Part shown: one piece after another, positions 25,375 to 34,605 of the stretch
Layout: the number at the start of each line of letters is the position of its first letter
How positions within the stretch are numbered: position 1 is the first letter of the stretch
Source of the DNA: CAYQUO01 sp964420835
Lineage (GTDB): Bacteria > Chloroflexota > Anaerolineae > Anaerolineales > Anaerolineaceae
Reading direction: 5' to 3'
DNA length: 64,000 nt
Assembly: GCA_964420835.1 (NCBI GenBank)
Contig: CAYQUO010000006.1
Span: forward strand, 62,001 to 126,000
Translations under genes and position numbers: made by a program
Notes under the pieces: generated by a model
Told to the model about the DNA's origin: nothing
The model's database searches: none
Seen by the model: only the letters and a program-made list of their open reading frames with translations

Positions 25375-27396
25375 TCAGCCCTCGCAGCCAATCTCGTAAC
25401 GAACATCCTCAATAAGTGGGCCCGAAGCGGTTTGCCCGTTTGCTTTTATGGAATTCACCCGTGCACAGGCGGATTTACGGAATTGCGGGTTTTCAGCGAT
25501 CAATCCAGCCAGTCGTACAGCCTGATCTCTTTCTCCGGTTTGGATGTAGCCCTCTAGAAAAGGAAGGTATTCATAAACATTCCCAGGACTAAATCCATGT
25601 TCCCAGGCAAAGTCGCCCAGTTGCGTGATCTCCTTCCAATTACCTGCCTGGCGGGCCAAGTCCGCTTTTTCAAAATAGTAACACCATCCCTGATCGGGGG
25701 CACTTCCCAATTGATCGGGCGGTTGTACCTGTGGCCTTGTCGTTGTCCGAATCATCTCCGGATGGGAAATTGGCAGTGTTTCACGAACCCGGTGAGGAAT
25801 TCCCGGGACAAGATCATCACCAGGACCCAAAATCCATAAGCAGTGGCTGAGGTCATAATAAACCGAAAGAACCTGGGAGGTATTTCCATGGAATTTATGA
25901 CTGCGGTAGGAGTGATTAATGGGCAGGCCTTCCTCGAAACCCGGCAGCGGTGATGATTCCCGGGTTGCCAGATCAAAGTACTTGTAAATTTCCGTATCCC
26001 CTTTAAGTTCTGGAGCATATGTCCAGTTAAGAATCGGTGTAATATCGTTGTCACTGTAACGAAAAAGGGGGATTTCATCTGAAACGATGATCGTACCCGG
26101 TTGAAGGTCCGGCGCCCGCCAGGTCAACTGCCAGAAGTAATCTCTCAACCGTTCATTCTCAAGGCGGTAGATCTGCGAGTTGTTGAATTGAAAACCCCCC
26201 GAAAGGGCAACCAGGCCTGCCAATAGGATGCCCCTGAAACGCGTTTGTACCACAATATCCGCAACTGCAGCCACCATTAAACAAGCCCCCAACATGAATG
26301 GAAGCAGGGATCGGTCCCAGGGAAATTCAAGCTCGATACGAATGAACGTGATCCAAAATGGCATCCCGGCGAAGACAACGGCCAATAGACCAAACCGGAA
26401 AGCCTTTAAGGAGGAGTCTGATATCAGATCAGACAATCGATCTCCGATGACCTCCTCTCCGGACGGCTTGCCCAGAACCTTCCAGGATGTAAAAAATGTC
26501 AGGATAACGATACAAAGGTAAGGAACCAACAGCTGCCTGTCGCCTGGCAGAATAAGCACTTGCCGCCAGGCCCCCAGAAGACTTATCTTCATGGCAGAGA
26601 AAAACCGCCCGGTGAACAAAGCGACAGTTTCCTTTGGTTGTAATGCAAGGCCTTCCAGCAGGACTGGTCGGTAGGTGGGGAATTTGAAAACGAAAGCCCG
26701 CCAGGTTGCAAAAGCAATCAGAACAAGGATATAGGGAAGCCACAATGCCAATACACGCTTCCATAAACCGGGTTTATTATTTTCACTTCCTCTTAACACG
26801 AACCACAACATTACAGGTCTGAGCAACTCCAAGCCGGCAAAATATTCCAGGGAAAAGATACTCCCGGCTGCCAACACGCCAAGGATTGTACGCAGCCGCT
26901 GGTGAGTGGCACCTTCTGCAACGTCCAACATCATCAATACAGAAAATAAGAAAAGGTCCAGAACGGCAAAATGGAGAATGAACTGGACTGCGATGGGTTC
27001 TTGCTGAAAACCGGGGTAAAGAGCGAACAGCAAGGCAGTCCCCGCACAAAGAACGGGTTTCTTTGCCCACAAACGGCATAGGATCTTCCAAACCAACACG
27101 GAACTAACCCAGCGGAGTACCAGCAGGAGCAGGTGATAAGGCAGAACGGCGTCCCCAAACAATGGCGTTGCGATGATATAGACCCATGCCGAGAATGGTC
27201 TATCTATGGCAACGAAATCCATAAAGCTCAATGGTCCGAGCAGATTGTAATTATGGATATAGATCCAATCATCGCCATAGAAACCCAGCCAAGGGATCAT
27301 AACGCCATACCCAAGGACGACAACTGCAAGCAATGCAACCGGGACGCTCATGAAGGACCTGGTCAGAGACTGTTTTCTAATTAATGACATGGACAT
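25375..27396 (-). CDS. Large membrane protein, GT-C-type glycosyltransferase-like
   Basis: About 673 residues with 11-13 hydrophobic helices up to residue 420, then a soluble C-terminal region of about 250 residues. The first extracytoplasmic loop carries GDDWIY, the acidic pair typical of GT-C lipid-linked-sugar transferases. The C-terminal part has alternating helices that suggest TPR-like packing. I choose the ATG at 27396 because a membrane helix follows soon; the open frame extends to a TTG at 27480, and no start has a good ribosome site. Acceptor and donor are unknown. It interrupts the purine genes without an obvious link. Confidence 0.65.
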   Translation of the reverse strand: MSMSLIRKQSLTRSFMSVPVALLAVVVLGYGVMIPWLGFYGDDWIYIHNYNLLGPLSFMDFVAIDRPFSAWVYIIATPLFGDAVLPYHLLLLVLRWVSSVLVWKILCRLWAKKPVLCAGTALLFALYPGFQQEPIAVQFILHFAVLDLFLFSVLMMLDVAEGATHQRLRTILGVLAAGSIFSLEYFAGLELLRPVMLWFVLRGSENNKPGLWKRVLALWLPYILVLIAFATWRAFVFKFPTYRPVLLEGLALQPKETVALFTGRFFSAMKISLLGAWRQVLILPGDRQLLVPYLCIVILTFFTSWKVLGKPSGEEVIGDRLSDLISDSSLKAFRFGLLAVVFAGMPFWITFIRIELEFPWDRSLLPFMLGACLMVAAVADIVVQTRFRGILLAGLVALSGGFQFNNSQIYRLENERLRDYFWQLTWRAPDLQPGTIIVSDEIPLFRYSDNDITPILNWTYAPELKGDTEIYKYFDLATRESSPLPGFEEGLPINHSYRSHKFHGNTSQVLSVYYDLSHCLWILGPGDDLVPGIPHRVRETLPISHPEMIRTTTRPQVQPPDQLGSAPDQGWCYYFEKADLARQAGNWKEITQLGDFAWEHGFSPGNVYEYLPFLEGYIQTGERDQAVRLAGLIAENPQFRKSACARVNSIKANGQTASGPLIEDVRYEIGCEG

Positions 27397-27566
27397 ACGC
27401 CCGGTTGAAATTTTCGAGGTGATGTCATCCCATTTACTCCTTGATAAGCCTCCTACACTGCAGAGATGAGAAGAGAACAATCAGAACTGGTATAAATGGA
27501 GCCGGGTTGCTTCATTATGGGCTAACCACAGCATTCTGATACGGAAATCCTTCCCGGCCCCCATCG

Positions 27567-28307
27567 TTAGGTCACCACCCTGCGCATGACCCTGAAAATG
27601 AAATATCCTGGGATAAAGTAGGAAAGGGAATAATCGACCACCCTGTTCTCTACTGAGAACAATCGGGCAATAAAAAGTTGAAGAACATCCCCACGCTGGA
27701 TCTCCAAAGCCCGGGCGATCTCCGAAGGGGCTGCCACAGAACGGATCTCGGTTTCTGATTTATCCAATGCAGGAGATTTCCTGCTTAATAACAGGTCCAG
27801 GACCGAACCTGAAAAGCCTTCCTTCAAGTCTTCTGGGGTGAGGATATCCGCAGGGAGCAGGTCGATCAGGTAGGCAACCGGCCGTTGTGCAGCCAGGATG
27901 ATCCGGGAAACCCTGACAAGGGTTGTATCACAACCTACCTCCAGGATCTTCGCCTGCTCCGCCGAAGCCGGCACCCTGCAGATCTGCAATGCGCCCATGG
28001 AAACGGACAAGCCAATTCGGTTTGCCTGGGTTTCAATGCTTTCCAGCACTTCGAGCCCGGTTTCGATGACCCGGGGATGGGAGACGACAAATGTTCCCAC
28101 CCCTTGCCTTCTCCGGATAAGTCCCTGGCTCTCAAAAGATCGCATGGCCTCTCTTAATGTCGCCCGGGAAACCCCAAGTCGCTGTGCCAGTTCAGGCTCG
28201 GATATCAACCGTTCGCCCGGCGGTGTATCGGCGATCAGATTCGCCAGTTCGCCTTGCAGCCGGGTAAATGGGTGGATATGTTCGGATCTGTTTTTACTTG
28301 AAGGCAC
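27567..28307 (-). CDS. GntR-family regulator with UTRA domain (HutC type)
   Basis: 246 residues. Winged helix-turn-helix at about 15-82 (LISEPELAQRLGVSRATLRE, then GLIRRRQGVGTFV), and a ligand-binding UTRA domain from about 95 that ends SLSYFIPGYFIFRVMRR. It likely senses a purine or catabolic intermediate and binds TTGTC/GACAA palindromes such as those at 30418 and 12734. It starts with GTG and lies 38 bases after ade, so both are probably co-transcribed and autoregulated. Confidence 0.88.
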   Translation of the reverse strand: MPSSKNRSEHIHPFTRLQGELANLIADTPPGERLISEPELAQRLGVSRATLREAMRSFESQGLIRRRQGVGTFVVSHPRVIETGLEVLESIETQANRIGLSVSMGALQICRVPASAEQAKILEVGCDTTLVRVSRIILAAQRPVAYLIDLLPADILTPEDLKEGFSGSVLDLLLSRKSPALDKSETEIRSVAAPSEIARALEIQRGDVLQLFIARLFSVENRVVDYSLSYFIPGYFIFRVMRRVVT

Positions 28308-28345
28308 GTTATCACATCACTTTCACGATGAGTGTTCAACAATTG

Positions 28346-30142
28346 CTATTCAAACACCGGGATGATCGAAAATTGGTTCACATCCACCAACCCCAAATCG
28401 GAGATACGAAGTTCTGGAATAACTACCAATGCCATCAGGCTGAGCTGCATATTTGGATTTTCCATTGGACAGCCAATTTTCCGGAAACCAATTAATACTT
28501 CTCCTGCCTTGGCTGCCACAACGTCCGCCCTTTCATTCGACATAAGTCCGGCAATTGGCAATTCCACCTTGGCGATCACTTTTCCATCCTTGATGACGAT
28601 TTGCCCTCCACCGCATTGATATAATTCGTTCCCGGCTTGTGCCATGCAGGTTTCATCAGTCCCTGCAATGATCATATGGTGGGAATCGTGTGCCACGGTG
28701 GTTGCCACTGCACACCTGCCCTTTAATCCAAAGCCATGTACAAGGCCCACCTGCACCCTTCCGGACGCCTGGTGTCTTTCCACCAGGGCTATTTTGGCAA
28801 GATCCCGCTCGGGGTTTGCTGCAACCTCCATGTTGCTGGCTTTGACCTTCACCTGGAGCTTGCGTGTGGGTGCTTGGTTCTCAATAACCTCGATCACGTT
28901 TGCCACCAGTTCGCCATTAGCTGGCGCAGACAAGCGGAAATCCCCAGGGATTAATGGCCTTTTTAGGTGGACTGACCGGAGAAAACGTTCCGGATATGGA
29001 AAATCCGCCAAGTCCACCAGCAGGTTCCCTTTTTCTGCAACAACCAACCCCCGTGCAATCACAATATCCGGTTTTAAATCCTCCAGTTTTTCAATCAGGA
29101 GAATATCAGCGTGGCGGCCTGGTGCGATCATGCCCAAATGCCGACTGACCCCAAAATGCTCAGCCGTATTAATGGTCGCCATTTGCAGGGCTTTCATAGG
29201 TTGCAGGCCTTGTGCCATGGTATGGCGAACCACCCTGTCCATATGCCCTTCACGTACCAGGGTTTCCGAATGGCAATCATCCGTGCATAGCAGGAATGCA
29301 CGGCTTTCCATTCCAAGTTCGGTAACAGCCTTCACCTGGGCAGCAACATCCTTCCAACCGGAGCCATAGCGCATGATCACCTTCATCCCCTGGCGGGCGC
29401 GGGCAACAGCATCTTCAAGCCGCGTACCTTCATGGTCATCCTGTGGTCCTCCAGCCACATAGCCACTAAATGGCAATCCCAGGTCAGGTGACGCATAATG
29501 TCCGCCGATGACCTTGCCAGCGGCACGGGTTTCAGCCATCTCCTCGTGCATCTTTTCATCACCGGATGCAACTCCCGGAAAGTTCATTACCTCACCCAGC
29601 CCGATGATGCCCTCCCAACCCATAGCCTCTTTGACTTCGGCAGGACCAATACTGGCTCCTGGTGTTTCCAATCCTGGGGCTGAGGGAACACAAGACGGCA
29701 TCTGAACGAGAACATGAATGGGTTGCACCGAGGCTTCATCAACCATAAGGCGTACACCATCGAGCCCAAAGACATTGGCAATCTCATGCGGATCGATGAA
29801 CATCCCGGTTGTTCCACGTGGGATCACCGCCCGAACGAATTCCGTGATGGTCAGCATCCCGGATTCTACATGTACATGCGCATCCAGCAATCCAGGGACC
29901 ATATACCGGCCTTTTGCGTCGATTATCTTAGTTGTCTTGTCTATGGTATGTTCGGCATCTTTCCCCACATAAGCGATGCGCCCATCCAGGACGGAGATGT
30001 CACAGTTATCAATGATTTCTCCCGCCTGAACGCAAACCCATCTGCCTCCTCTAACAACCAGGTCTGCAGCCAACCGCCCCATCGCACAATCGACCAGGCG
30101 GCGTGTATTGACCTTTAAAAAAGAACCTGATTTATTTTCCAT
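28346..30142 (-). CDS. ade: Adenine deaminase
   Basis: Hydrolyses adenine to hypoxanthine and ammonia with metal ions. 598 residues from the ATG at 30142 (AAGGA 7 bases before), the usual length. DAHVHVESGM carries the HxH metal ligands, IDPHEIANV and GEVMNFPGV follow, TDDCHS holds the acidic ligand, and the C-terminal VAHDSHHMIIAGTDE is diagnostic of bacterial Ade rather than adenosine deaminase. It feeds hypoxanthine to the XDH encoded nearby. Followed by the GntR gene; its promoter has an adjoining palindrome and a leader of about 240 bases. Confidence 0.95.
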   Translation of the reverse strand: MENKSGSFLKVNTRRLVDCAMGRLAADLVVRGGRWVCVQAGEIIDNCDISVLDGRIAYVGKDAEHTIDKTTKIIDAKGRYMVPGLLDAHVHVESGMLTITEFVRAVIPRGTTGMFIDPHEIANVFGLDGVRLMVDEASVQPIHVLVQMPSCVPSAPGLETPGASIGPAEVKEAMGWEGIIGLGEVMNFPGVASGDEKMHEEMAETRAAGKVIGGHYASPDLGLPFSGYVAGGPQDDHEGTRLEDAVARARQGMKVIMRYGSGWKDVAAQVKAVTELGMESRAFLLCTDDCHSETLVREGHMDRVVRHTMAQGLQPMKALQMATINTAEHFGVSRHLGMIAPGRHADILLIEKLEDLKPDIVIARGLVVAEKGNLLVDLADFPYPERFLRSVHLKRPLIPGDFRLSAPANGELVANVIEVIENQAPTRKLQVKVKASNMEVAANPERDLAKIALVERHQASGRVQVGLVHGFGLKGRCAVATTVAHDSHHMIIAGTDETCMAQAGNELYQCGGGQIVIKDGKVIAKVELPIAGLMSNERADVVAAKAGEVLIGFRKIGCPMENPNMQLSLMALVVIPELRISDLGLVDVNQFSIIPVFE

Positions 30143-30243
30143 TGGAAAATCCTTTTCCCAGTCTGTGCCTTTATCGATTGTCAAAATCGTGCAAAGTGTG
30201 TCATGCCTGCCCGCCGGGGATCAATGGAGCGACCAGATGAACA

Positions 30244-30274
30244 AACCGCCCCCGGGAACTTGCCGTTGGCGGTT
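30244..30274 (-). promoter_or_regulatory. Hairpin in the long leader of ade
   Basis: AACCGCC pairs with GGCGGTT (7 bp, 17-base loop) inside the leader between the ade promoter and start codon. No T-run follows, so it is not a standard terminator. No match to the purine riboswitch core was seen. Confidence 0.35.
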
Positions 30275-30388
30275 GATCTTGGATGATAAAGCTGAACTAG
30301 TTGAGCCTGTGTTGAACACTTATTCATTCATTATCAGAAACTTGTTGAATTTTGGCTGTCTAATTCTCCAACCACACCCATTGATTTT

Positions 30389-30417
30389 AGTGTAACAAGA
30401 ATTTTTATTAAAGTCAA
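30389..30417 (-). promoter_or_regulatory. Promoter for ade-gntR
   Basis: Minus strand TTGACT (30417-30412), 17-base spacer, TACACT (30394-30389). The operator palindrome TTGTCTGACAA directly abuts the -35. Confidence 0.65.
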
Positions 30418-30428
30418 TTGTCAGACAA
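30418..30428. promoter_or_regulatory. GntR-type palindrome TTGTCAGACAA (site 2)
   Basis: Identical in all 11 bases to the site at 12734-12744. It touches the upstream edge of the ade -35 hexamer. The GntR/UTRA regulator encoded two genes downstream is the natural candidate binder. Confidence 0.6.
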
Positions 30429-30439
30429 CATCATTTTGG

Positions 30440-31318
30440 TTATTTATCGGTTAATTCCGCAGCCCTTAATGTATTAGTGAGCAGCATAGCAATGGTCATC
30501 GGCCCCACACCGCCAGGCACAGGTGTAATTGCCCCGGCAACATCGGCCACCTCTGCGTAAGCCACATCTCCGACCAACCGGTATCCCTTGGCCTTGCTTG
30601 GGTCATCAACCCGATTTATTCCAACATCCACAACCACAGCCCCCGGTTTCACCCAATCTTTACGCACCATCTCGGCACGGCCAACGGCAGCAACAAGTAC
30701 ATCTGCCTGTCGAACAACATCTGGCAAGTCCTTCGTTCTGGAATGGCAGATTGTCACAGTGGCATTCGCCCTCACCAGAAGCAGAGCAACCGGCATACCA
30801 ACAATGTTGGAGCGGCCCAGAACAACCGCATTAACCCCTTCCAGAGTTGGTACGAACTTTTCAAGCAATACCATTACACCAACAGGAGTGCAGGGCACAA
30901 AAAGTGGATCGCGCCCTTTTTGGGCCAATCTGCCAATGTTTTCAGGGTGAAAACCATCAACATCTTTCTCGAGGCTGATGGCTTTCAATACAGCCTGCTC
31001 ATCCAACCCAGAAGGGAGAGGCAACTGAACAAGGATGCCATTCACTGCAGGGTCGGCGTTCAAACGTTTGACAAGACCTTCCACCTCCTCCTGGCTGGCT
31101 GTTGCCGGCAAACTAAAGCCGAAGGATTCGATTCCAACCTCCTTGCAGGCTTTCTGCTTGGAACTGACATATGCCTGTGAAGCTGGGTTTTCCCCAACCA
31201 ATACTGTTGCCAGGCCAGGCTTGCTTTTTCCGGCAGCGATCCTGGCAGCCACTTTTACACCCACGTCCGCCCGGATCTGTTCGGCAATTGCTTTTCCATC
31301 GATGATCTTTGCTGTCAT
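30440..31318 (-). CDS. folD: Bifunctional methylene-THF dehydrogenase / methenyl-THF cyclohydrolase
   Basis: Interconverts 5,10-methylene- and 10-formyl-tetrahydrofolate. 292 residues, normal length. YVSSKQKACKEVGI contains the catalytic Lys region, QLPLPSGL is the folate site, GRSNIVGMPVA binds NADP and the C-terminal GAITPVPGGVGPMTIA is diagnostic. Good AAGGAG before the start. Placement next to ade is notable because purine-fermenting anaerobes use FolD to recover one-carbon units from formimino-THF; folD is also a housekeeping gene, so the link is only suggestive. Confidence 0.96.
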   Translation of the reverse strand: MTAKIIDGKAIAEQIRADVGVKVAARIAAGKSKPGLATVLVGENPASQAYVSSKQKACKEVGIESFGFSLPATASQEEVEGLVKRLNADPAVNGILVQLPLPSGLDEQAVLKAISLEKDVDGFHPENIGRLAQKGRDPLFVPCTPVGVMVLLEKFVPTLEGVNAVVLGRSNIVGMPVALLLVRANATVTICHSRTKDLPDVVRQADVLVAAVGRAEMVRKDWVKPGAVVVDVGINRVDDPSKAKGYRLVGDVAYAEVADVAGAITPVPGGVGPMTIAMLLTNTLRAAELTDK

Positions 31319-31369
31319 TTCTACTCCTTGATTTATTGATACTTACCCTTTTGTCAGAAAATCCCCTTT

Positions 31370-31375
31370 ATTATA
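31370..31375 (-). promoter_or_regulatory. Possible -10 element for folD
   Basis: TATAAT on the minus strand about 52 bases before the folD start, in the divergent region shared with ugd. No good -35 is seen at 16-18 bases. A half-site TGACAA of the GntR palindrome lies 15 bases downstream. Confidence 0.3.
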
Positions 31376-31454
31376 GTGCATTCCCGTCCTCAACGAATTA
31401 CACTCATAAGTTAAGATACAATTAAGTTGCCGGAATACATATCAGGAGAGGTGC

Positions 31455-32759
31455 ATGAGCAGGATTTGCGTGATAGGAACGGGTTACGTGGGATTGGTAA
31501 CAGGAACATGTTTTGCAGACATGGGGAACGAGGTGGCCTGCCTGGATATCGACCCCGCAAGGATCGAACAACTTAACCGTGGTATTATGCCCATCTATGA
31601 GCCTGGCCTTCAACAATTGGTCAGCCAGAATACCCAAGCCGGCCGGCTCACTTTTACCACTGACCCCGTCCTAGCCATGAAGTCAGTAGAATTCGCCTTC
31701 ATTGCCGTCGGAACCCCGTCAGGTGTTAATGGAGAAGCGGATCTGCATTACGTGCGAAATGCCGCCGAATCAATTGCGGATAATGTCACAGAGCCAGTTA
31801 TTGTGGTGAACAAATCAACAGTACCCGTTGGTACCGGCGACTGGGTGGCAGACGTAATCCGAAAACGCCGTAACAATAATGAGATTAGATTCTGGGTGGT
31901 ATCCAACCCCGAGTTCCTTCGCGAAGGTTCGGCAATTAATGACTTCATGTACCCCGACCGGGTCGTCCTGGGCAGCACGGACCAGGAGGCGGCTCAAAAA
32001 GTGGCCAAGCTGTATGAACCATTGCGCTGCCCTGTCCTGATTAATGATCTGCGCACTGCGGAAATGATCAAATATGCCTCCAACGCCTTCCTGGCCACCC
32101 GCATTTCCTTTATTAATGAAATTGCCAATATTTGCGAAGAACTGGGGGCGGACGTACGTGCTGTCGCTCACGGAATGGGACAAGACAAACGCATTGGGCC
32201 TGCATTTCTGGATGCCGGTTTGGGTTGGGGCGGCAGTTGTTTCCCAAAGGATGTGAAAGCACTTGCCCACATGGCCGTCCTGCATGGGAGCCATCCACAG
32301 TTGCTTCAAGCCGTAATGGATATCAACCGCAACCAGCGCCGGCGGGCCGTTCACAAACTCCGCAAAGAACTGAACGGCCTGAATGATCGGATAATTGGCG
32401 TTCTCGGGCTTTCCTTCAAACCCAATACGGATGATATCCGTGACGCACCTGCCCTGGAGATAATCCACTTGATGCAAAATGAGGGGGCCATCATACAGGC
32501 CTACGATCCACAGGCCATGAAGAACGCCTCAATGGTGTTGAACAATGTCAAACTTTGTGAAAATCCATACCAGGCAGCCAACCAGGCTGATGCACTCATC
32601 CTTGCCACGGAGTGGAATGAGTTTAAACAACTCGATTTTCAGCGCATTTTTCATTCCATGCAACATCCCATCCTCCTGGATGGAAGAAATCTCTATGACC
32701 CGGCCCAAATGCGAGAACTGGGTTTCACCTATATCGGGGTCGGGCGCGGTTCAACATAG
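31455..32759 (+). CDS. ugd: UDP-glucose 6-dehydrogenase
   Basis: Oxidises UDP-glucose to UDP-glucuronate with two NAD, a precursor for surface polysaccharides. 434 residues. NAD site VIGTGYVGLV at 5-14, AVGTPSG near 80, NPEFLREGSAI near 155 and the catalytic Cys in GGSCFPKD near 262. AGGAGAGG lies before the ATG. It is divergent from folD and precedes the pantothenate genes by 24 bases. Confidence 0.95.
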   Translation: MSRICVIGTGYVGLVTGTCFADMGNEVACLDIDPARIEQLNRGIMPIYEPGLQQLVSQNTQAGRLTFTTDPVLAMKSVEFAFIAVGTPSGVNGEADLHYVRNAAESIADNVTEPVIVVNKSTVPVGTGDWVADVIRKRRNNNEIRFWVVSNPEFLREGSAINDFMYPDRVVLGSTDQEAAQKVAKLYEPLRCPVLINDLRTAEMIKYASNAFLATRISFINEIANICEELGADVRAVAHGMGQDKRIGPAFLDAGLGWGGSCFPKDVKALAHMAVLHGSHPQLLQAVMDINRNQRRRAVHKLRKELNGLNDRIIGVLGLSFKPNTDDIRDAPALEIIHLMQNEGAIIQAYDPQAMKNASMVLNNVKLCENPYQAANQADALILATEWNEFKQLDFQRIFHSMQHPILLDGRNLYDPAQMRELGFTYIGVGRGST

Positions 32760-32783
32760 GCAACATTTTAGGAAGGTGAGAAA

Positions 32784-33650
32784 ATGTCAACAACACTTCA
32801 GGAACGAAAAAAGGTCACTACATTAACCCTTCGCAGGAAAAAACAGGAAGGTCAGGTCATTACAATGATGACCGCCTACGATTATCCCTCTGGTCAGATC
32901 GTTGACCAGGCCGGAATGGATGTGATCCTGGTTGGCGATTCGTTGGGGATGACTGTACTGGGTTACGAAACCACGTTGCCGGTCACCATGGGCGAAATGC
33001 TCCATCACTGCAAGGCAGTTGCCCGGGGTGCAAAGAAATCGTTGTTGGTAGGAGATATGCCCTTCATGTCTTACCAGGTTTCCGTTCAAAAGGCAGTCCA
33101 TAATGCCGGTCGCTTTCTCCAGGAGGCGGGTATGGATGCTGTAAAACTGGAGGGCGGTCGTGAGCGCCTAGACGCAGTCAAAGCAATCACCAGTGCAGGC
33201 ATCCCGGTGATGGGACATCTTGGTCTTACACCACAAAGCATCCACCAGTTGGGCGGTTTCCGTGCGCAGGCAACCCTTGCAGACCCAGCCAAGATCCTTG
33301 TAGAGGATGCTTTGCTCATGGAAGAAGCCGGCTGCTTCAGCATCGTCCTTGAATCGATCCCTTCCCGTCTCGCAGAATATGTATCTCGCAAGCTGGCCAT
33401 TCCTACGATTGGAATTGGCGCAGGCACCGGTTGTGATGGCCAGGTCCTTGTGCTCAATGATGTACTCGGTTACTTCGATCGCTTCCGTCCCAAATTTGTC
33501 AAGACCTATGCAAACCTGAGGGAAAGTATTTTACAAGCCATGGACACCTACATTCAGGAGGTGACCGACCGGTCCTTCCCCGCCAAAGAACACACCACAG
33601 ATATGACCGATGACGAGTGGGCAAAGCTCCTAAAGATCCTGGGAGAATAA
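32784..33650 (+). CDS. panB: 3-methyl-2-oxobutanoate hydroxymethyltransferase
   Basis: First step of pantothenate synthesis: adds a hydroxymethyl group from methylene-THF to ketoisovalerate. 288 residues. MMTAYDYPSG, VGDSLGMTVLGY (metal and substrate site), GDMPFMSYQ, GMDAVKLEGG and GHLGLTPQ are all standard. First of three contiguous pan genes; only panD is absent. Confidence 0.97.
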   Translation: MSTTLQERKKVTTLTLRRKKQEGQVITMMTAYDYPSGQIVDQAGMDVILVGDSLGMTVLGYETTLPVTMGEMLHHCKAVARGAKKSLLVGDMPFMSYQVSVQKAVHNAGRFLQEAGMDAVKLEGGRERLDAVKAITSAGIPVMGHLGLTPQSIHQLGGFRAQATLADPAKILVEDALLMEEAGCFSIVLESIPSRLAEYVSRKLAIPTIGIGAGTGCDGQVLVLNDVLGYFDRFRPKFVKTYANLRESILQAMDTYIQEVTDRSFPAKEHTTDMTDDEWAKLLKILGE

Positions 33651-33653
33651 TCC

Positions 33654-34577
33654 ATGATCCCCCCCGTGCTTGTCCTTGGTAGCGGAGCCATGGGCTGCCT
33701 GTTTTCCTGGCGGCTTGCTGCAGCCGGAATTCCGGTCACCGTTCTCAGCGAATGGCAAGATGGCGTGGATTCGATCAACAATAAGGGAGTCTGCCGGGTA
33801 TATCCATCCGGCGAAGAACGGGCATACCCGGTAAAGGCTTTCACCGATCCTTCTCAATGTCAGGGTGTAAAAGCCGTGATCGTATTGACAAAATCCTGGC
33901 AAACCAGGAAAAGGGCAGGCTGGCTTCAGGAGATCCTCCCTCAAGATGGAATCGCCCTGACATTGCAAAATGGGCTTGGAAATTATGAGACGTTAGTGGA
34001 ATTCATTGGCACTGAAAGAGCCGCAGCGGGCTCCTCAACATCCGGCTCCACGCTTGTAAAACCCGGGCATTTTAGGGCCCTTGGAGAAGGGGAGATCATC
34101 CTGGCGGAACATCCCCGCCTGGCCCCACTGAGCCAGGCATTGGAAAAAGCGGAATTCCGGGTGCAACAGGTTTCCGACCTGCAAAGCGTTCTTTGGGGAA
34201 AACTGGTAATCAATGCTGCCATCAACCCGTTAACTGCCTTGCTGGATGTGCCCAACGGTTACCTGTTAAAGAACCCACAAGCCTGGGACATCGCGTGCAA
34301 ATTGGCCGATGAGACTGCCGGCGTCGCCCGTGCCCTGGGTGTGGACCTTCCTTACCCCGATCCCCACGAAACCATCCGCAAAGTTCTGGTTAACACTGGC
34401 AAGAACTCCTCTTCCATGCGGCAGGACTTGTTTCGTCTTGCACCTACGGAGATCGATGCGATCAATGGTGCGGTGGTCAAAACCGGCAGGCAACAGGGTG
34501 TGCCAGTTGTTCACAATGAAGTCATGTGCCAGTTGATCAGCGCCCGATTGGAAGCCCTCTCTTCCGCCCGGTTGTAA
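33654..34577 (+). CDS. panE: 2-dehydropantoate 2-reductase
   Basis: NADPH-dependent reduction of ketopantoate to pantoate. 307 residues. N-terminal GSGAMGCLFSWRLAAAG binds the cofactor; QNGLGNYE near 105 and KLVINAAINPLTAL (catalytic Lys and Asn) near 182 are the family signatures. It begins 3 bases after panB, so the two are co-translated. Confidence 0.94.
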   Translation: MIPPVLVLGSGAMGCLFSWRLAAAGIPVTVLSEWQDGVDSINNKGVCRVYPSGEERAYPVKAFTDPSQCQGVKAVIVLTKSWQTRKRAGWLQEILPQDGIALTLQNGLGNYETLVEFIGTERAAAGSSTSGSTLVKPGHFRALGEGEIILAEHPRLAPLSQALEKAEFRVQQVSDLQSVLWGKLVINAAINPLTALLDVPNGYLLKNPQAWDIACKLADETAGVARALGVDLPYPDPHETIRKVLVNTGKNSSSMRQDLFRLAPTEIDAINGAVVKTGRQQGVPVVHNEVMCQLISARLEALSSARL

Positions 34578-34605
34578 ACCATTGCAATTCAGTAGGGATG
34601 ATGAA

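Noticed and set aside
33654..34577. panE as the partner of the catabolic operon's reductase
   Set aside because: It lies between panB and panC with intact catalytic motifs, so it is the biosynthetic enzyme; the gene at 60217 is a separate paralogue.
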